Source: Ceriagrion tenellum (lineage: Eukaryota; Arthropoda; Insecta; Odonata; Coenagrionidae). From it: a DNA stretch of 64,000 bases. Shown piece after piece: positions 47,301-62,300 of this stretch. The notes beneath the pieces were generated by a model. The model worked only from the letters and a program-made list of their open reading frames with translations. It was not told the origin of the DNA and ran no database searches. The stretch lies in NCBI GenBank assembly GCA_963169105.1, contig OY720633.1, forward strand, positions 158,983,780-159,047,779. The letters are read 5' to 3'. Each line of letters starts with the position of its first letter. The stretch's first letter is position 1. Made by a program: the position numbers and the translations under genes.

Positions 47301-50300
47301 TACCTAAATCAAGATTCTTCTGAATTCACGACATTAATTTTCCTACCAGCACAGTAGGTTTTCCAAGGAATTAACCTTCCAGCATAATGAATTTCCTGGC
47401 TGGTGACAATTAGAACAAGAATTGGCATGATGTGTAATTTTCTAATCACAAAATAGAATATGTTGGATTTCATATCTTTGTGCATAACCTGATCATTAAT
47501 CATACCAAGAGGGCTGAAAGCATTGCACGGCTAAAACACAAGAAACATCAAACAGACCAGAAAAATAGCTAAGGTATATTTTTTGTGATGTTTACAGTTA
47601 TTATGCCTTGACACGAAGTCTGATATTATAAACTACCAATTTTTCGGTCCCATGAACTTCATGATAACCAGAGTCTTCTGTTGCAAGTATTTTTGCAGCA
47701 AAAGGCAAGTTTCTGAGAGGATTATCCATACATTACATAAGTTTCAACAAAACTTAATTTTATTAGGAATATAATAATATTTCCAGCAAGAGGAAAAGGA
47801 GGAAAAAAGCCTTTGACATTATACCAACCTCCGTGCAATGTCTTCCACAAGAGTAGGTGTAACAGCTTTGCACCGCATGAAATTGGCCAAGTATGTACTA
47901 TCTCCACCTTGAACATAGTGAGTATAAATAGCTGCAGCCCAATTTCCAGGAACTTCATATGCTCGAACCAATATCCAGGCTTGAGGAAAACTAGAAAAAA
48001 TTATAAAATAAATCATCATTTTAAAATGTTCTCCAAACTCCTAGAAAAACAGATTTTCTTTCTTTTGAGAAGGAATATTTATTGACTGAGAAGTTTTTTG
48101 GAATCAGGTGCCAGGGACAAGGATCCCATTCCAGAGGGATCCAAGATTCACAATACAGGTTAATACCTCTTAGCACTCCCATTAAACCAATGAAATTGGG
48201 TTTAGCAGGTGGAACTGAAGATTAGTATGGAGACCCATAAACATTGATTACATCAAACCCATTAATTCCCCAACTTTATACAGTGAATTTAATAGTATTT
48301 CCTCTCCCTAGATTAGATTTACCAATATCTAGATATTGTAAAGGAAAAGCATATCAATTTAATTGAGTCATATTTTGCTGAAACAAATATGATGTGTTAG
48401 AGCCCTGAAAAAGTATAAAAAGGCTCCTTTAAACAAGCTTACTTCCCGGAGCACAACAAACCCAGCCAAATTTGACTTGACCCACAGCCGAGCTAACTCA
48501 GGTAGCTCAATCCTCCTCTTCCAAGAACTCGACAAACGTGTACCTAGTCATATTTCACATCAGTACCCCTCTTAAGTCTCACCCAAGCTGGGTAGCTTAG
48601 GAATTCATATGACAAATTACCACAATGACCTACAACTCCATTGTTCAGATAAATAACCTGAATTTAAGGAGGAGCTCCCACTTACATAAGGATAATGCAC
48701 AGAAAGCCAACACTACATTAATTGTAATGTGCACTTTGTTATTTTCCACTCAAATATAGGAATGATAAAATTACAATATATTTATACTTCTGTTTTGTAC
48801 TCCTTCAAAATAACAAAATATAAGAATTGACCGAATAACTAAGAATATAAAGTAGAAGGCAGTTATTATTAGGGTGGCTTATAGCAAGAAGGCCATTATA
48901 GCGAGTGATTATTTGGCCATTTCTGACGGACCGAGTCTTTTTCCCCATGATTATCATCCAGGATGCATAACCAGTGAGGGTCATTTGTCACACGTGAGAC
49001 TAGGACAGGTATACAAAGTTTCGGTAATTTGCGATAACCTTTCATTCGGAATGGAAAAACAAACTTGAAAGGAAGAACTCTCAAGTTTTTTAACGTTTGG
49101 GCTTGCACATTACATTATAGCGACTCCCGGGTCTTCGAGGGGAATAAGGAGGAGAGCGGAGAGTAGTATGAGGGAGAATAGTAAAGAAAAGGGGTTTTGC
49201 TGCACGCCATTCCAGCAGAAAACAAGGCCAGAAGTGCTTCACAAGAGTTATTTTGGTATGCTTGATCCTGATCTACTTCCTGAGGTTTGCTGCTTTATAT
49301 TACGAGTGTTACAAAGGAAAAGAAAAGAAAGTCATTGGATTTGAAGAAATTCAAAACTATTCAGGAATGTGACAGAAAAAATGCCAATAAAATGGAAATC
49401 GGCTGACAACATGGTTTAACTTCGTCCACTCTGTTTATAATTCTAGAAAAAAAGACTAAATTACTGCTGTCTTAAAACTTGGAAATGCCAAGGGGAGTAG
49501 AAAGAAATTACAACCAGCAGAAAATGCTCCATTAGAATCAGTGTTATTTGAATGGTTCGACCAGCAAAAAATATTGGAGATCACATCAGCGACACAATTG
49601 TAAAAGCAGAAGCTGAAGAATTTGCACAACGGACAAATATAGAGATTTTCTTACTACTTCTGATGATGACTGTTAATCAATTTAATAGAAGAAGATGAAT
49701 TTCTCTTCACCACATTCGTGGTGAAAGTACTTATTTGAGTTCTCAAGCTGCGGAGTATTGGATGCCCATACTAATTTCAATACTGGCATCGTATTAGCCA
49801 TAGAGAGAAATTTGGTTCAGCACTGGTTTAAAATTTCCTCATTTTACAAATATTCTTTTGGAACAAGTATAGTAATCATTTCCACCTCTTTAGGATGTCT
49901 ACAATGCAGACAAGACAGCTCTATTTCATAATTTTTCTTCCGGAAAACATTGGCCGTTAAAGGCGACTGGTGCAACAAAATGAAATAATTTTTAATCAGT
50001 AAGTCCATGCATCCTCCATCATTTTGTGGCCAGCGAACTATTCCCTGCACCTACGAGTCCAATACCAATGCATGGATGACATCCCAGATTTTATCAGTGG
50101 CTCCAGGTGTTAGATGCAAGATTTGAAGGAAGAGATAGAAAAGCCAAGCTGTTTTTGAATCATTGTCTCGTGCATCCCATCATTATCGGCACTCTCCCAC
50201 AATACTAGCGGCAATACTGCTTCCGATTTATCTCTCTTGGCTCGTATTTTGCCTTGAGAGATTCCTTGACACCACCCAAGATCATTCGAGGGCTGTGACT

Positions 50301-53300
50301 CAGAGGCTCGCAGACTTAAAATGGGATCATGGATGGGGCAACTCAGATGTTGATGTTGGTAATTTGAAACCTGTTAGTCATTTGAAAGTGTGGAAAATTC
50401 CTCACAATTAGTGATTAATTCTTCAACTATGTCACGAATCTACTAGTGTACTTCACCTACCTTGTAACTAAGTGAAAAGGCAAATCTGTCACCTACTTAT
50501 CCCTTTCACTCAAAAAATTGCCGAAAAATAATAAAATGTCTTATTTGTGAATTTGACAAAGTGGTCCTACTTCGGGCCCAACAATTTGATGAACCAAAAC
50601 ACCCCTCTCACTCTAGACAAGAATATTCTCATCACTTATTCAAGAATGTGGCAAAATTCATCCACGTGAGACGCATTCTGCTAGAAAGAGATGGGTATAA
50701 TCCGATAGTATCACTCCCCCTTATCTCTGTCATCACCTCCTGTACCAGCTTATCTTCGATCCAGATGGCCTCAAGTGGAGAGGGAAGGGTGTGAGCCTCT
50801 GAGATGGCAGGAGGGGGGGACGAAATTTGAGTCTGAGCGTTATGATACCCATTGAAATTTGTATTTGGAATGGTTTTGAAAGCAAATGACTCATTCCTCG
50901 TTATTTAATGGAGTAACCCTGAACCCTCCTCGTTTCCTTAAGTATCGAGCATAATATTTCCGGTTTTCTTCCTGTGACACCTGCGCCATGTCGACGTAAA
51001 GAAACATCATTAGAACTGAGTTTTCCAGCTGTCCAGACATTCATTCACGCCACGATATCCGCAACAGTCGCAAAGGATGATCTTCTGTGAGGTGACTGAG
51101 GTGAAATTGGTATCAAAAGTGCGATGTGCCATACCGAACCTGATTTTGCCTTTAGTACAATTGGTTGTGGATCTATTGGGAAATTAGCGCTAAAAGTAAT
51201 GTTTTGACCCATTTCTGCTATATATTCTCAATTCCTGACCAACTCAGAATGATTTCCTAATTTTTATGACTAACGATTTAGCACTACTTATGTTTATTAG
51301 TAAAATTTTTCTCATTCACTATTTCCCTAAGTATATCAACCACTTCCATAAGGCACCTTCGACCATAATATACATTCGATACCATTTGACCCCAATATGC
51401 CATATTTTTCTGTTGATAGTTCAATGGGAATTTCCCACAAAATGTCACCAGAGATTTTGCAGTGCATGGAAAATTCGGAATACAAATAAATCTGATACAG
51501 GTTGACAATTTTACTCTGCGTTTCGACACATTTACGAAATCATTGCACCAAATGCCCATAAGTTCAGTTGCCAGAACTTGATGCAAGGATTCAAGGCGTT
51601 AGCATTGCAAAAATAGCTGGACAGATATAATGAGGGTGCATTATAACGAGTGATTTTATGAATTTTGTGTGAACTCGCTATAGTGACCTTCTACTGTACC
51701 ACGTAAATGCTGAAATTAAAAAGAAAAATTGAAGATGAGAAATCAGACACAATGAACAGAGTTGACTTACATTATGAAGAATAGAAATTTTTTTCACTGG
51801 GTTCAAAACTTAAAAAAGCCTTGATTTTATTTTTCCAGCAACTGATTCATTCATTATTTTTTCTTTGACTTAAACTTGATCAGAAATTTTTATGTGACAT
51901 GTAAAAATAAGAATGCTTCTTAATTTTCCCTGAAACAAATTTACACCATACATAAAATAGTAACTCTGACCTCAAAACATTTGTCACCATAGCTGTTATC
52001 TGAAGTGGCTCCAAATGAAGTATACAATAGACACTATCTTTGCTTTGGTCCATCAGGTAGATTTGTAAAGCTGCTAACTCTGCCTTGTGGGCACACCGTG
52101 AGGCAGCAATAGGTTGATTTGCCTATTACATAGAAACCACAAAGACAGGTGAGAAAAGAATATGTTTTTTTACCCCTCAGGCTTTTGCATTACAATTACA
52201 TGCAACTAAAATGATAGCTGAAAATAAAAAGAATTGCAAAATCTTTCCCTTATCCTGGATTCATCCAGTTTCATAGATTAAAAAGTGTCTAATTAATTAT
52301 TGTCTATTTAAATGGTTATTATTAGATGATTCACACTTTTTGGGAAAACATTCAGAGGGTCTCCATCAATTTATTCTTCTTATCTTTGGGGATATCCACA
52401 AGTTTCAATATCTAAGCCAAAAACTACCTTTCAGTCCAAAAAGAAGCTTAGTCCAGAGGCTAAAGAGATCAGACTTTATTTTAAGAAGAAAGAATCCAAT
52501 ATCTTACAATACTTTTGTTCTTCATTAATATATAAAATTACCAATACATCAACTGCAACAAACCCTCCCATTGTAATCAAACATTAAAATGGAGTACTGA
52601 CTATTCTTGCTAAAGGAGGGAGATGCCAATTAGAAATTGAAAACGACAGATAATCCACTCACGTTCTACTCCATGACAGTTGCTGCCTTGGTTTCAATGT
52701 CATGCTGTCTCTAAGTCTTTTGCTCATAATGCGATGAAATACTCACACTGCTGTAATTTCATTTATCAGGCATTTTCATTTATTTAATTGTTCATTCCTT
52801 ATACTTCTCTGAAACATATTGCTGACTAAAATTGATGTCTGACAATTACATGCAATGAAGATGCTCCATCAATTCACGGGACATTCAATGGAAAATCTTA
52901 TTTTCAGACGACCTATGCATTCAATTTTTACATACCAAATTGTGATATTTGCCAACAAGGAATCCTTTAAATTCATTATCGCAACACATTACACTCACAG
53001 TCATGGATCCAACCATGCCAATTGGCAAATTTGCTGCACTTATTTTTTTCAATTTCTGAAACTCACATCAAGGTAGCTGATGCACACTTGCACGAATGCA
53101 GGTTTTCAGAGTCCTTTTCCTCCACCCTAAACAATAGTTAATCCCAGCATGTGTTTCTTCCGTGGCAATTAGTGGTCGCCTCTTGGATGCCTATCTTCAT
53201 GCTCTCTCATCGCATTAAACAAGTGAAGTTCACTAACTATCCCAGTGCCCTAACACATGACAATACTTCCTCCTCTTCCCTTGATTCAAGGAGACTCACA

Positions 53301-56300
53301 ATAATGCAACACTGTCATCTACACCAACACAACTGAAAACCCTTGTATGTGGGCCAAATGTAGCAATTTTGTAGACAAGAACAAGGCAGCTGGCTGCAAG
53401 TGAGGAAAGGAAGAAGTGGGGAGGAGGTTGTTGCTGGATGGTTTGCTGGATAATTTCATAGACAGTTACTTCTGAATGTCATATAATCTACTGCAGAGTT
53501 AACCTTATCAATAGACGGGTTAGTTTTATCATTTCATCTAATATCACCTTGGACCAATTGACTTTCAATTGCTACTCTTTCAAGAACAGAAATATGCACA
53601 GCTATGGCAGACTGCCTTCAGTTTTTATCTTACACAAAATAGAATTTAAAAAATGCATTTAGGATGCAATAGAAAATTCATCTCATCATATCACAGTCAT
53701 TCACTAGCATATGTGGCTACAAATGCATTCGGACTAATTAAGTGAGATTCCCTTGGGTAAACATGGATATATCACTTTAAAACATGAATAATTGAAAAAT
53801 GGCAAAAATAAAAGTATTCACAAATTGTGCAGGAAACATTCAAAAACAACTTTTACAACTTATTGAGCCCATTGAGAGGTGTCTGTGAGACACAAAACCA
53901 GGTGAAATATCATATTTCTAACATTAAACTTACCACAAAGAGAGCATATTCACAATAAAAAGAATACATGATTGATTTTTACTATTTCCAACTTCATAGT
54001 GTGATGACATACCACCTTATTCAGTGTTTACTGTTTGATATTAGTCAAAAGTTACCTCTATCTTTGGAGGAAGTAAGTCTCTACTCATGGTTTTTACATG
54101 AATGAAACTGCAATAAAATACCAAAAATATCATTATTGCATTTGAAATCAGTTTCCAATGCAATGATGATATTTTTGGAATTTCCTGAAGCTGAAAACGA
54201 AAATTAATCCTTATTTTTTAGTGCTGGGAGTCATACAGAGAGTTGGTACAGTGCATTCTGTGAAAGATTTAGCATAATTTTTTGAGCTAACATTTAAACT
54301 CTTGAATTTTTCCAATAGCACACATCAAGCCCCAATTTTTTAACAAAAAATATTCATCTCAAAAAGTTAAACAATAGACTAGTATATATCGTATATAGTT
54401 TTACATTAGAAACATTTAAGAAAACTGCACAAGGTTAGGGAAATCATAGGTATTGGACTGGACCGGTTGAATTCCCTCAGGGGCAAATGAATTTGTTAAT
54501 ACAAAAGTATCCTTGGTTCATCTGGTTACATAGTGCAACAATTTATAGTGAGATTTACCATAGAGGCACAGGGATTTCTCTTTTGGAGGAGGAGGCATTG
54601 CTGAGAGAGTAGTATCACTCTTCTGATTACATATACTAATAATGTTTATGGCATACCATAAGTTCTATGACATTTCAACATCAATCAGTGAATGTTGAAT
54701 TCATTTAGACTTGAATGGAGAACTTGCAAGGTTTTTTTACAGCTGTTTTAACTCATGCATCAAATAGATAACCAAAAATGTTTCCTACACATTCTTTCCT
54801 TTCATCTGAGCGACCCATATTTATTGAACTACAGTCAATGGAAAAGTGATGTCGTTTCAAACGCTGCTTTTTGCGCGCCATTTTGGAAGTGATACGCGTG
54901 ACGTCACACCTGCCGTCCACCGTACGAGACATACGAGATACCGGCGAATAGTTCGGCGAGTATCACCGTTCATTTATCTTTAGCCTCGTGATATTTAGCT
55001 GAAATATTGCGTCTGAGTTTCGGAAAGTATATATGTATTTTGGTGTGCAATACTTTAACGATTTATTAGTGTTTTATCTGCATGGAAGTTTGTGCCAACT
55101 CAGATAATCTGCCTATGAAGTCGACGCTCTAGTGATGATGGAGTACTTATAATGAGATGCGACATGTAGACATAGTCGGAAATACAAACCGTTAAATCAC
55201 TTCGTTAATTATTTACTGTGATTTTCCCGTTAAATTAATATATTATATGTTTGAAATTTCTATTGCAGTATTTCGGCATTATTAGAAATGTGATCTTTTC
55301 GAAAAGTTCGATTTTAAAATTTTATTGCAGTTCCATGAGGAAGTATGACATCGATAGTGCAATAGGACGCGTTCGATAGCAAATATTGAAAAATTTATGC
55401 ACAGTGAAGTGCGAAATATTGCCGGAACATAAAGTAACGGCAAAAAATTGTGAGTCTAGCCTTATGATCAGCGAAGAGTCTCACGAGGAGACATCGCGAG
55501 ACCTACGGTGAGTTGAGTTGATGCCAAAGATTTAATTTTTTTGCGACTGGGGATAGATGTAGAAAAAGGGTCACTGCTTTTTCTCCCATAGGCCCGGGTT
55601 CGCGAGAAAATTGTAGGTAACTCGAGAATTTGGCTCATCTTCAATTCGTCTCATTAAGACATGTTCACACGATGCATGTCCTTGCAAGTATATACGTTGA
55701 TAGATAGATGCATGGACAAATTATCCGTATCATAACAGGAGCTTTTTTATGTCCACGAGTTAATGCATTGGCGCAATTTTGGATGTAAATACGATGCTAT
55801 TTTAATGGATTTAATGGATAAGATTACGCATCTGCTCGTGCGTAATTAACGACAGGATTACGCTCGTAAAATAATTATTTGCCGTGGTGGTGTGGGTTAA
55901 GGCATTGGGTGCACAGGACTCCAGTGTACAGGATCGTGGCCATACTACGTAATTTATTTTTCGGTTTAATATGTTTCAGAAATAAAGTAGAATTCCCAAC
56001 CCCGAACAAGTAAAACCGTCACTGCATCATTCTTAACTTTCTAACTATTGCTTGGATCTTCAACTAACCCTTCAAAGAGAGTACAACTAGTAGCAAATTT
56101 TGGGATTCTATAGTTCGCCTGGATTTACACTTAAGAAGTGGAAGGTGTGTCGTTGGCCGCACATTTTGTAATCCGAGGATACATTTTAGGGCAGAGAGAG
56201 AGCTCCGATCGGTCATGAGTCTATTTGAAGAGTGTTAACAATAGACACAGATGTAATTTTTATCGTATAGTGACGTATTCACTGTGAATTTCCTAGCAAT

Positions 56301-59300
56301 TATAGTCGAATGCTGATATTTGTTAATCAAATTTTCGCTCACCGTGAAGAATTTTCTGACATGAGAGAGTTAATAACAGGGTATTTAAAAGCAGAGATTT
56401 GTGAAGAGGTTCATTTAAAGTGACGTATTTAATGTAAGCAAAACGTGGATTGAAGGATCATGAAGTGTTTTCCTTGCACAATCAACCAACGCAGTTGAAA
56501 ACCCGGAAGACCTTAATGCTCGACAACATACAAAAATGGTCGCAAATTATGTTACCCACACGAACAGCGTTCGTGCCGATGCAAAGCATCTGGTGATAAC
56601 TTCATTAAATGCGCTTATTGTGGAATCATTTTTTACTTAACATGCCTATGTGATATCATTTGAAATCATGCCGCATTACGCCGTGAACGTAAGATGAAAT
56701 CCCTAGAGTTGCAATACGCATAACAAGGTAAAGAAAATACTGTGTTATCATGCCCTAAATTTGTAATGAACTGGAATGTATTAACTTTCTCTCCCCCCCA
56801 GGTCGCCGTTTCGATTCCTCAAAATGTTACAAAAATAAATGCAATGGCAGGTAAAATAGTGGAAAGGAATCTTATAGTTGCAATTTTATCGCGAACCCAG
56901 GCGTATGGGAAAAATAAAATCTTACACTTTTCCCACGTTTCTCTCCAGTTTCAGAAAAAAAGTTGTGTCGTTAGCAGCCTAACCCAGTCTCTACAGTGTA
57001 AGAAGTTCTGACAATGCCGATGACATGCGACTTTAAATTAATGTATATGGTTAAACTTCGCTTCGGTTCCGTTACTTTGGAAGCGGAATTTCCATCATTG
57101 GTAGCAGCGTAGATGTTTGCGTGCTTGCATCCATTGAATACTCCACCGCTCTAGGCGTAGCGCTCCTGCCTTAAGTCCCCGGTGACACCGCCCGGAGTCG
57201 CCGAGACAACGCCGGGCTTGCCACCGCTGCGGCCTCTGAACGACAGGTGTGACGTCAGGCCTGCCCGATCTGACCACGCCCCCCTTTTCGCCCGTTTTTC
57301 GCGCCGTTGGAATTTCGACAACTTTGAGAATTTATATCTCGGAAACTAAGCGCTACTTAAGCCTCGGGTTTTTTGCTTTGGGCAAGATTCATCATCCTCT
57401 ATTACCTCTATTTTTTTCAAAAAATCTGCAAGTTCTCCATTACAACATAGGAATGTATTCTACAGACAGAAATATTCTAATTATGGGCATTTCATTAATT
57501 TCATCAAGTGTTGTGATTACTGGTACATACCATTTTCATAAATAATATTTGCATGAAAGGGATTTTGATTACTAAACATCCTAACATATTGAACAATGAA
57601 ATAAGCCATACTTTTTTTAATAATGTAATTGCAAGGGTGGTATAACGAATGGTCAGATCAAGGAGGGCCTTCAGTTACACATTACAAATCACCAGAATAA
57701 TGATAAATGTGACAAGCTTCTGCAAATAACCTTCCCATGAGAATATTTACCTGCAAATAAAATTCTGCAGCATGAGTATAATTTTGAATAGCAAGTTTTA
57801 AATCTGCCATGGTTTTTTCCGAGCACTGGATAGCAGGTAACTTCACTTCAGAGATTCTCTCAGGAGGAGAAGGCACTGCCAAGGGAGAAGTGTCAGTCTT
57901 CTGACTGCACATACTAATGTTGTTGATGACAGTCTCTGCCTCTGACAGCCATAACTCAGCAGTCTCTGAATGAAGTCGGAAATGCAGCACCACCAGCCAC
58001 AAATACTCTTTGTCTCCGGGACAGTGACGCCGGAGAAAGTCCAGAAGAGCTACTTTCAGACCAGGTACCTGAAAAGTTTTTACTATTTAGAAAGCCTCCC
58101 AAAATAAAGGATACAATCGAGCATTGCTAATCTGGCACCTAAGTGTAGCTGAATTACAGATTTTTCTGGATAACGGATGCTTTTCCATATCACTAGTCTT
58201 AAAAATTTATTCAACAAGTGATTCAAACACATTCACCCCCCAACATCCTTAACTCTGATCAGGGGTTAATCATATAACATTTTTATGCAGTTATATAGCA
58301 AACTTTAGCCTAACAATTAAGTAAATCAACTTCCAATAATGAATATTCCTCTGCTTCAGCAAAATGCCCTCTGATTGGTGTGATGTCATTTTATCCATCT
58401 GCTGCTGCAAGTCACAATTTTCCACTCCAAAACCCTGAAGACTTGAGTTTAACCCTTAATAACTATGAGACAGTTCATGGGATTTTCACAATATGCACAT
58501 CATCATTTGGATAATTTTGTTTTCTATTCAATTCATACATAGAATAATTTGGTAATGAATTTGGGACTTGTTTTGTGGCCTTAGAGTAAAAAATGTCTCA
58601 TTTGTTTGGTGCTACAGTGACATGCGTAACTTTGATGTCTAACAACTGCCAAGAAAAGCATTTGACACTAACCAAATATCAATACAATGGGACTCAGCTT
58701 TAAATCATGCCTGCCAATTTTTTTACATTTGGTAATCATATGTATAATGGTCATTCTATAAACCTATTTTTCTCAGCAGCTATGCATCACGGTGCCATGA
58801 GACTTAAAAAGTTATCTCCCTCTTAAAATTTCCAGAGTAAATAAGGTATCATCTTTTTTGCTGGAGTTAGCTTCTTATTTTGTATCATATGAATGATCTT
58901 TTGAAAAATCACATGAGGCCAATACCAATCTCTCTTCAGTCATCAGACACCAAAGTCACATGTCTCCGTAAATAGGACCTTTTTCACTCTAATGTCCAAG
59001 ACAGGTACTGAACTTGTATATAAAATTTATTCTATAAGTTAATTGAATATAAAAAACATTATCTAAATAATGATGTACATGTTTTGCAAACCCCATGAGC
59101 TGGCTCAGAGCCATTAAGGTTTAAACTTGAGTCTTAAAGATTTTGGCACAGACAAGAGGGCTCATCATGTGAAATTTTTCTGCAAGTTGTAGGTTACATC
59201 AATGGTGTACATAGGTTAGTTTTAATTTATAAAAGCTATTGGCAAAATAGAGGTAAAACTACGAAGTTAACAGGGCATATCATCTAAATTTGCGACTACT

Positions 59301-62300
59301 GTCTATTAAAAAGTAGAGACCATTGAGTTTCGGATGCTGCGTCTTCCAATTAGGGTTGACTGATTTAAACAAAATAAAAACATTGTAATAGAATGATCAT
59401 TTCTACATTTATTGATGTATGTAGAAATTTTTTCTAATAGAGCTCTAATGCGACTGAGATTCAAGTTATACCGTAGTAACCGCAATGAAGGCATCAGCAT
59501 AAATATGTACATAGCAATTAGTACAAAAATGCTGGCGTTTTCATTAACAATTTTTATTTATATGTAATATACACACTAGAAAGCATGATTCCTAGTAGTA
59601 GGAGTATCACTAGATCATAAGGGGAAGCTAGGGGAAATCTTCCACAACTCTCCGTGGTTGCCACTTTGTGCCTCTAGGTTATGTGCACTCTACGTAGTTG
59701 GTATCATTTACTCTTTTAATTCTTGTAAACAATCCATTACTTTTTGTGAGTCATAAAGAAAGTCCATATATTTCAAAAGTGCCTAATTGTTTGTAGACAT
59801 TGTTTCTCTGAAGGTATAGTGTGAATGATTCTCAATGCTATATGCTTTTTCCAAGTGGCGGAGGAAAAACGATGGGACCAGCGTGTGCCATCCAACTACC
59901 TTCTGAATTCCGATACGAGAGACCTCATCATTAAATTACTCTCCCTACTCCAAACAAACACATGCACGCAATTATAGATATGCCATTATATGTGTGATGG
60001 GCAATAATTGGAATCTTGTCACAATGCCAGTAGGTTACTCTTCAGGAGAGGTGATCATATTTTCCCAAGTTAGTAAATGAAATGTCTCTGCAGTGACTAA
60101 TGAAAGCCTTCTTCACATGAATCATCATAGATGTGACCCTGAATGTTGAAGTGATGGTAGAAATGTTGTGTAATCTCGCTAGAGCTGATTGGTGGTAGCA
60201 CTGATCACCACAACATTTGCTCTAACCATGCAAACAGCTCATTATTATATTAATCATTAAGCATGCAATATTTGTTATGATAAAAACAAACTGTAAGTGT
60301 AAAAATAAGACAAAGAATGTTGAATGAATGATAACAAATAATGAGTGTAAAACATCGTCCAACTTGGAAATTGTAAAATGAGCTTGCAAAGTTGCCACCA
60401 TTTTAAATTTCAAGCAAGCAGATTGTAAAGTAAATCCATCCCAAAGTGAACTCATCGTAGAGCATGGATCTACTATAACAGCAATAATGCTTTCAGTATG
60501 TACGGTTAATTGCATAATTTTAACAACATAAGACTCGCTAGAGACTAGAATACTTAGAGATGGAATACTTAAAGGATGTCAAACAACAAGGTTGTGGTTA
60601 GAATGAAAGCTTTTTCAGGGTAATTTTTGAGTGTAGGTTTCCAAGGCGTCAATGTGCTGGCATCTGAAAGGCTTCCAGGATTTCACTACATTTGTTGGCT
60701 TGTCTGGACATGACTCTTTGCAGAAATTCCAGTTAGCATCTTCAGATCGAAGTTAAGGGATAGAGGTTTTTGGCAACCTTATATGAGTCAACCCATTTTG
60801 TTGCTGTTCTGTTATAAGCTTTTTTCATAAAATACTATTTTCCAGGAGCTGTGTTAAAAATAGCCATGATCCCTGACAAAATTTTGGGGTGATATGAAAA
60901 TCTTTATGGCTCCCCTTATTAACCAAGGGTAGCATTGGTTCTCCACGGTTATTATTTCCCCTCCTCGAAAATCAATTTCATATCTGGGTACACGCCCGCC
61001 ATGTTCCACTGTAGTCAACAGTTGAATTGCTCCTTTGTACCTCAATATATTTACCATTCAAAGTAAATTCACAATGGAGGAGGAGAAAGATATCCACCTG
61101 CCCTTTCTGGATGTATTGGTAAGAAAGAATGACAGAAAGCTAGGACAGAGCATTTATGGGAAGAGGACTGAAACAGGCCAACACCTTAACATGGTTTTAC
61201 ATCACCATCAGGGACAGAAGGCCTCACTTGTGGCATCAAGCCTACACCACCTGAGAGACAGATTCAATTGGAGCGGAAATGAAACATCCCATAGAAACGC
61301 TGATCTGAATGGCTAAAAGGGATATGAGGTCTGAAAAACAACTGACAAGTAGAAATGACCAAACCAGGAGATGGTCCAGAGAAGGACCAGTGAGTTGTCC
61401 AATATGAATGTAGAAGGAATGTGCTCGAGGATATGACTATACCATACATAATTGGCACATCAGAGAGAATCACCAGAGCCCATAAAAAAAGACATCATAT
61501 TGTCACTAAGTACAGCTATGTGACAAAGATTCTAATGAAAGAAACTAACTTCCCTAACTAAAGGACAAAATCCCACATTGGATGTACAAAAGAGTATATC
61601 CAGTACCACGCTTGCGTGGGAACGTATGCATAGGGAAGACCAGTACATAACAGAGCTACTAAGATGAAGCAATCCCAACAGTCAACTTATTGCAGAACAT
61701 TCATGGTGCAGACTGGGACACTAAATTGACTTCAGAGAAGCTAAAGTAATAACTAACAGGAACACCATTACTATACTACCCTAGGTTAATAAGGGAAGCT
61801 ACAGGGATTTTCAAGACACCCCAAAATTTTAACCACGATAATGGATTTTTCTTACACATGACCTGGAAGAGAGTATTGAACAAAAATGGCCAATTACACA
61901 GAAGCAAAAGACAACTTATATAAGTCTACCAAAATAACTGTCCCTCAATATCAACCTGGAGACATTAACTGGAATGTCAGTAAAACTGTAGTTCAGACAA
62001 GCTGACAAACGAGATGAAATCCCAGAAGCCATGCAGATGCCACCATTTTCTGGGTGTTCAGTCAGCAAACGTTAATTTAAACAAAATGGCACGAGACTTT
62101 GTTAAACTAATATTCCTACATCTAAGCTATCACAGGGCTCAAATATCTGAGACCACACAGCTGTCAGTTTTGAGTACCAATATAATACATTTATTTCCCA
62201 GTTCCTTGTATGCCATGGGAAGAAAGACACAGAACTTAGTTCAATAAAATTCCAACTCACAACTCCACAAGATACTCAAAAAGAGCTTATTATAAGGCAA

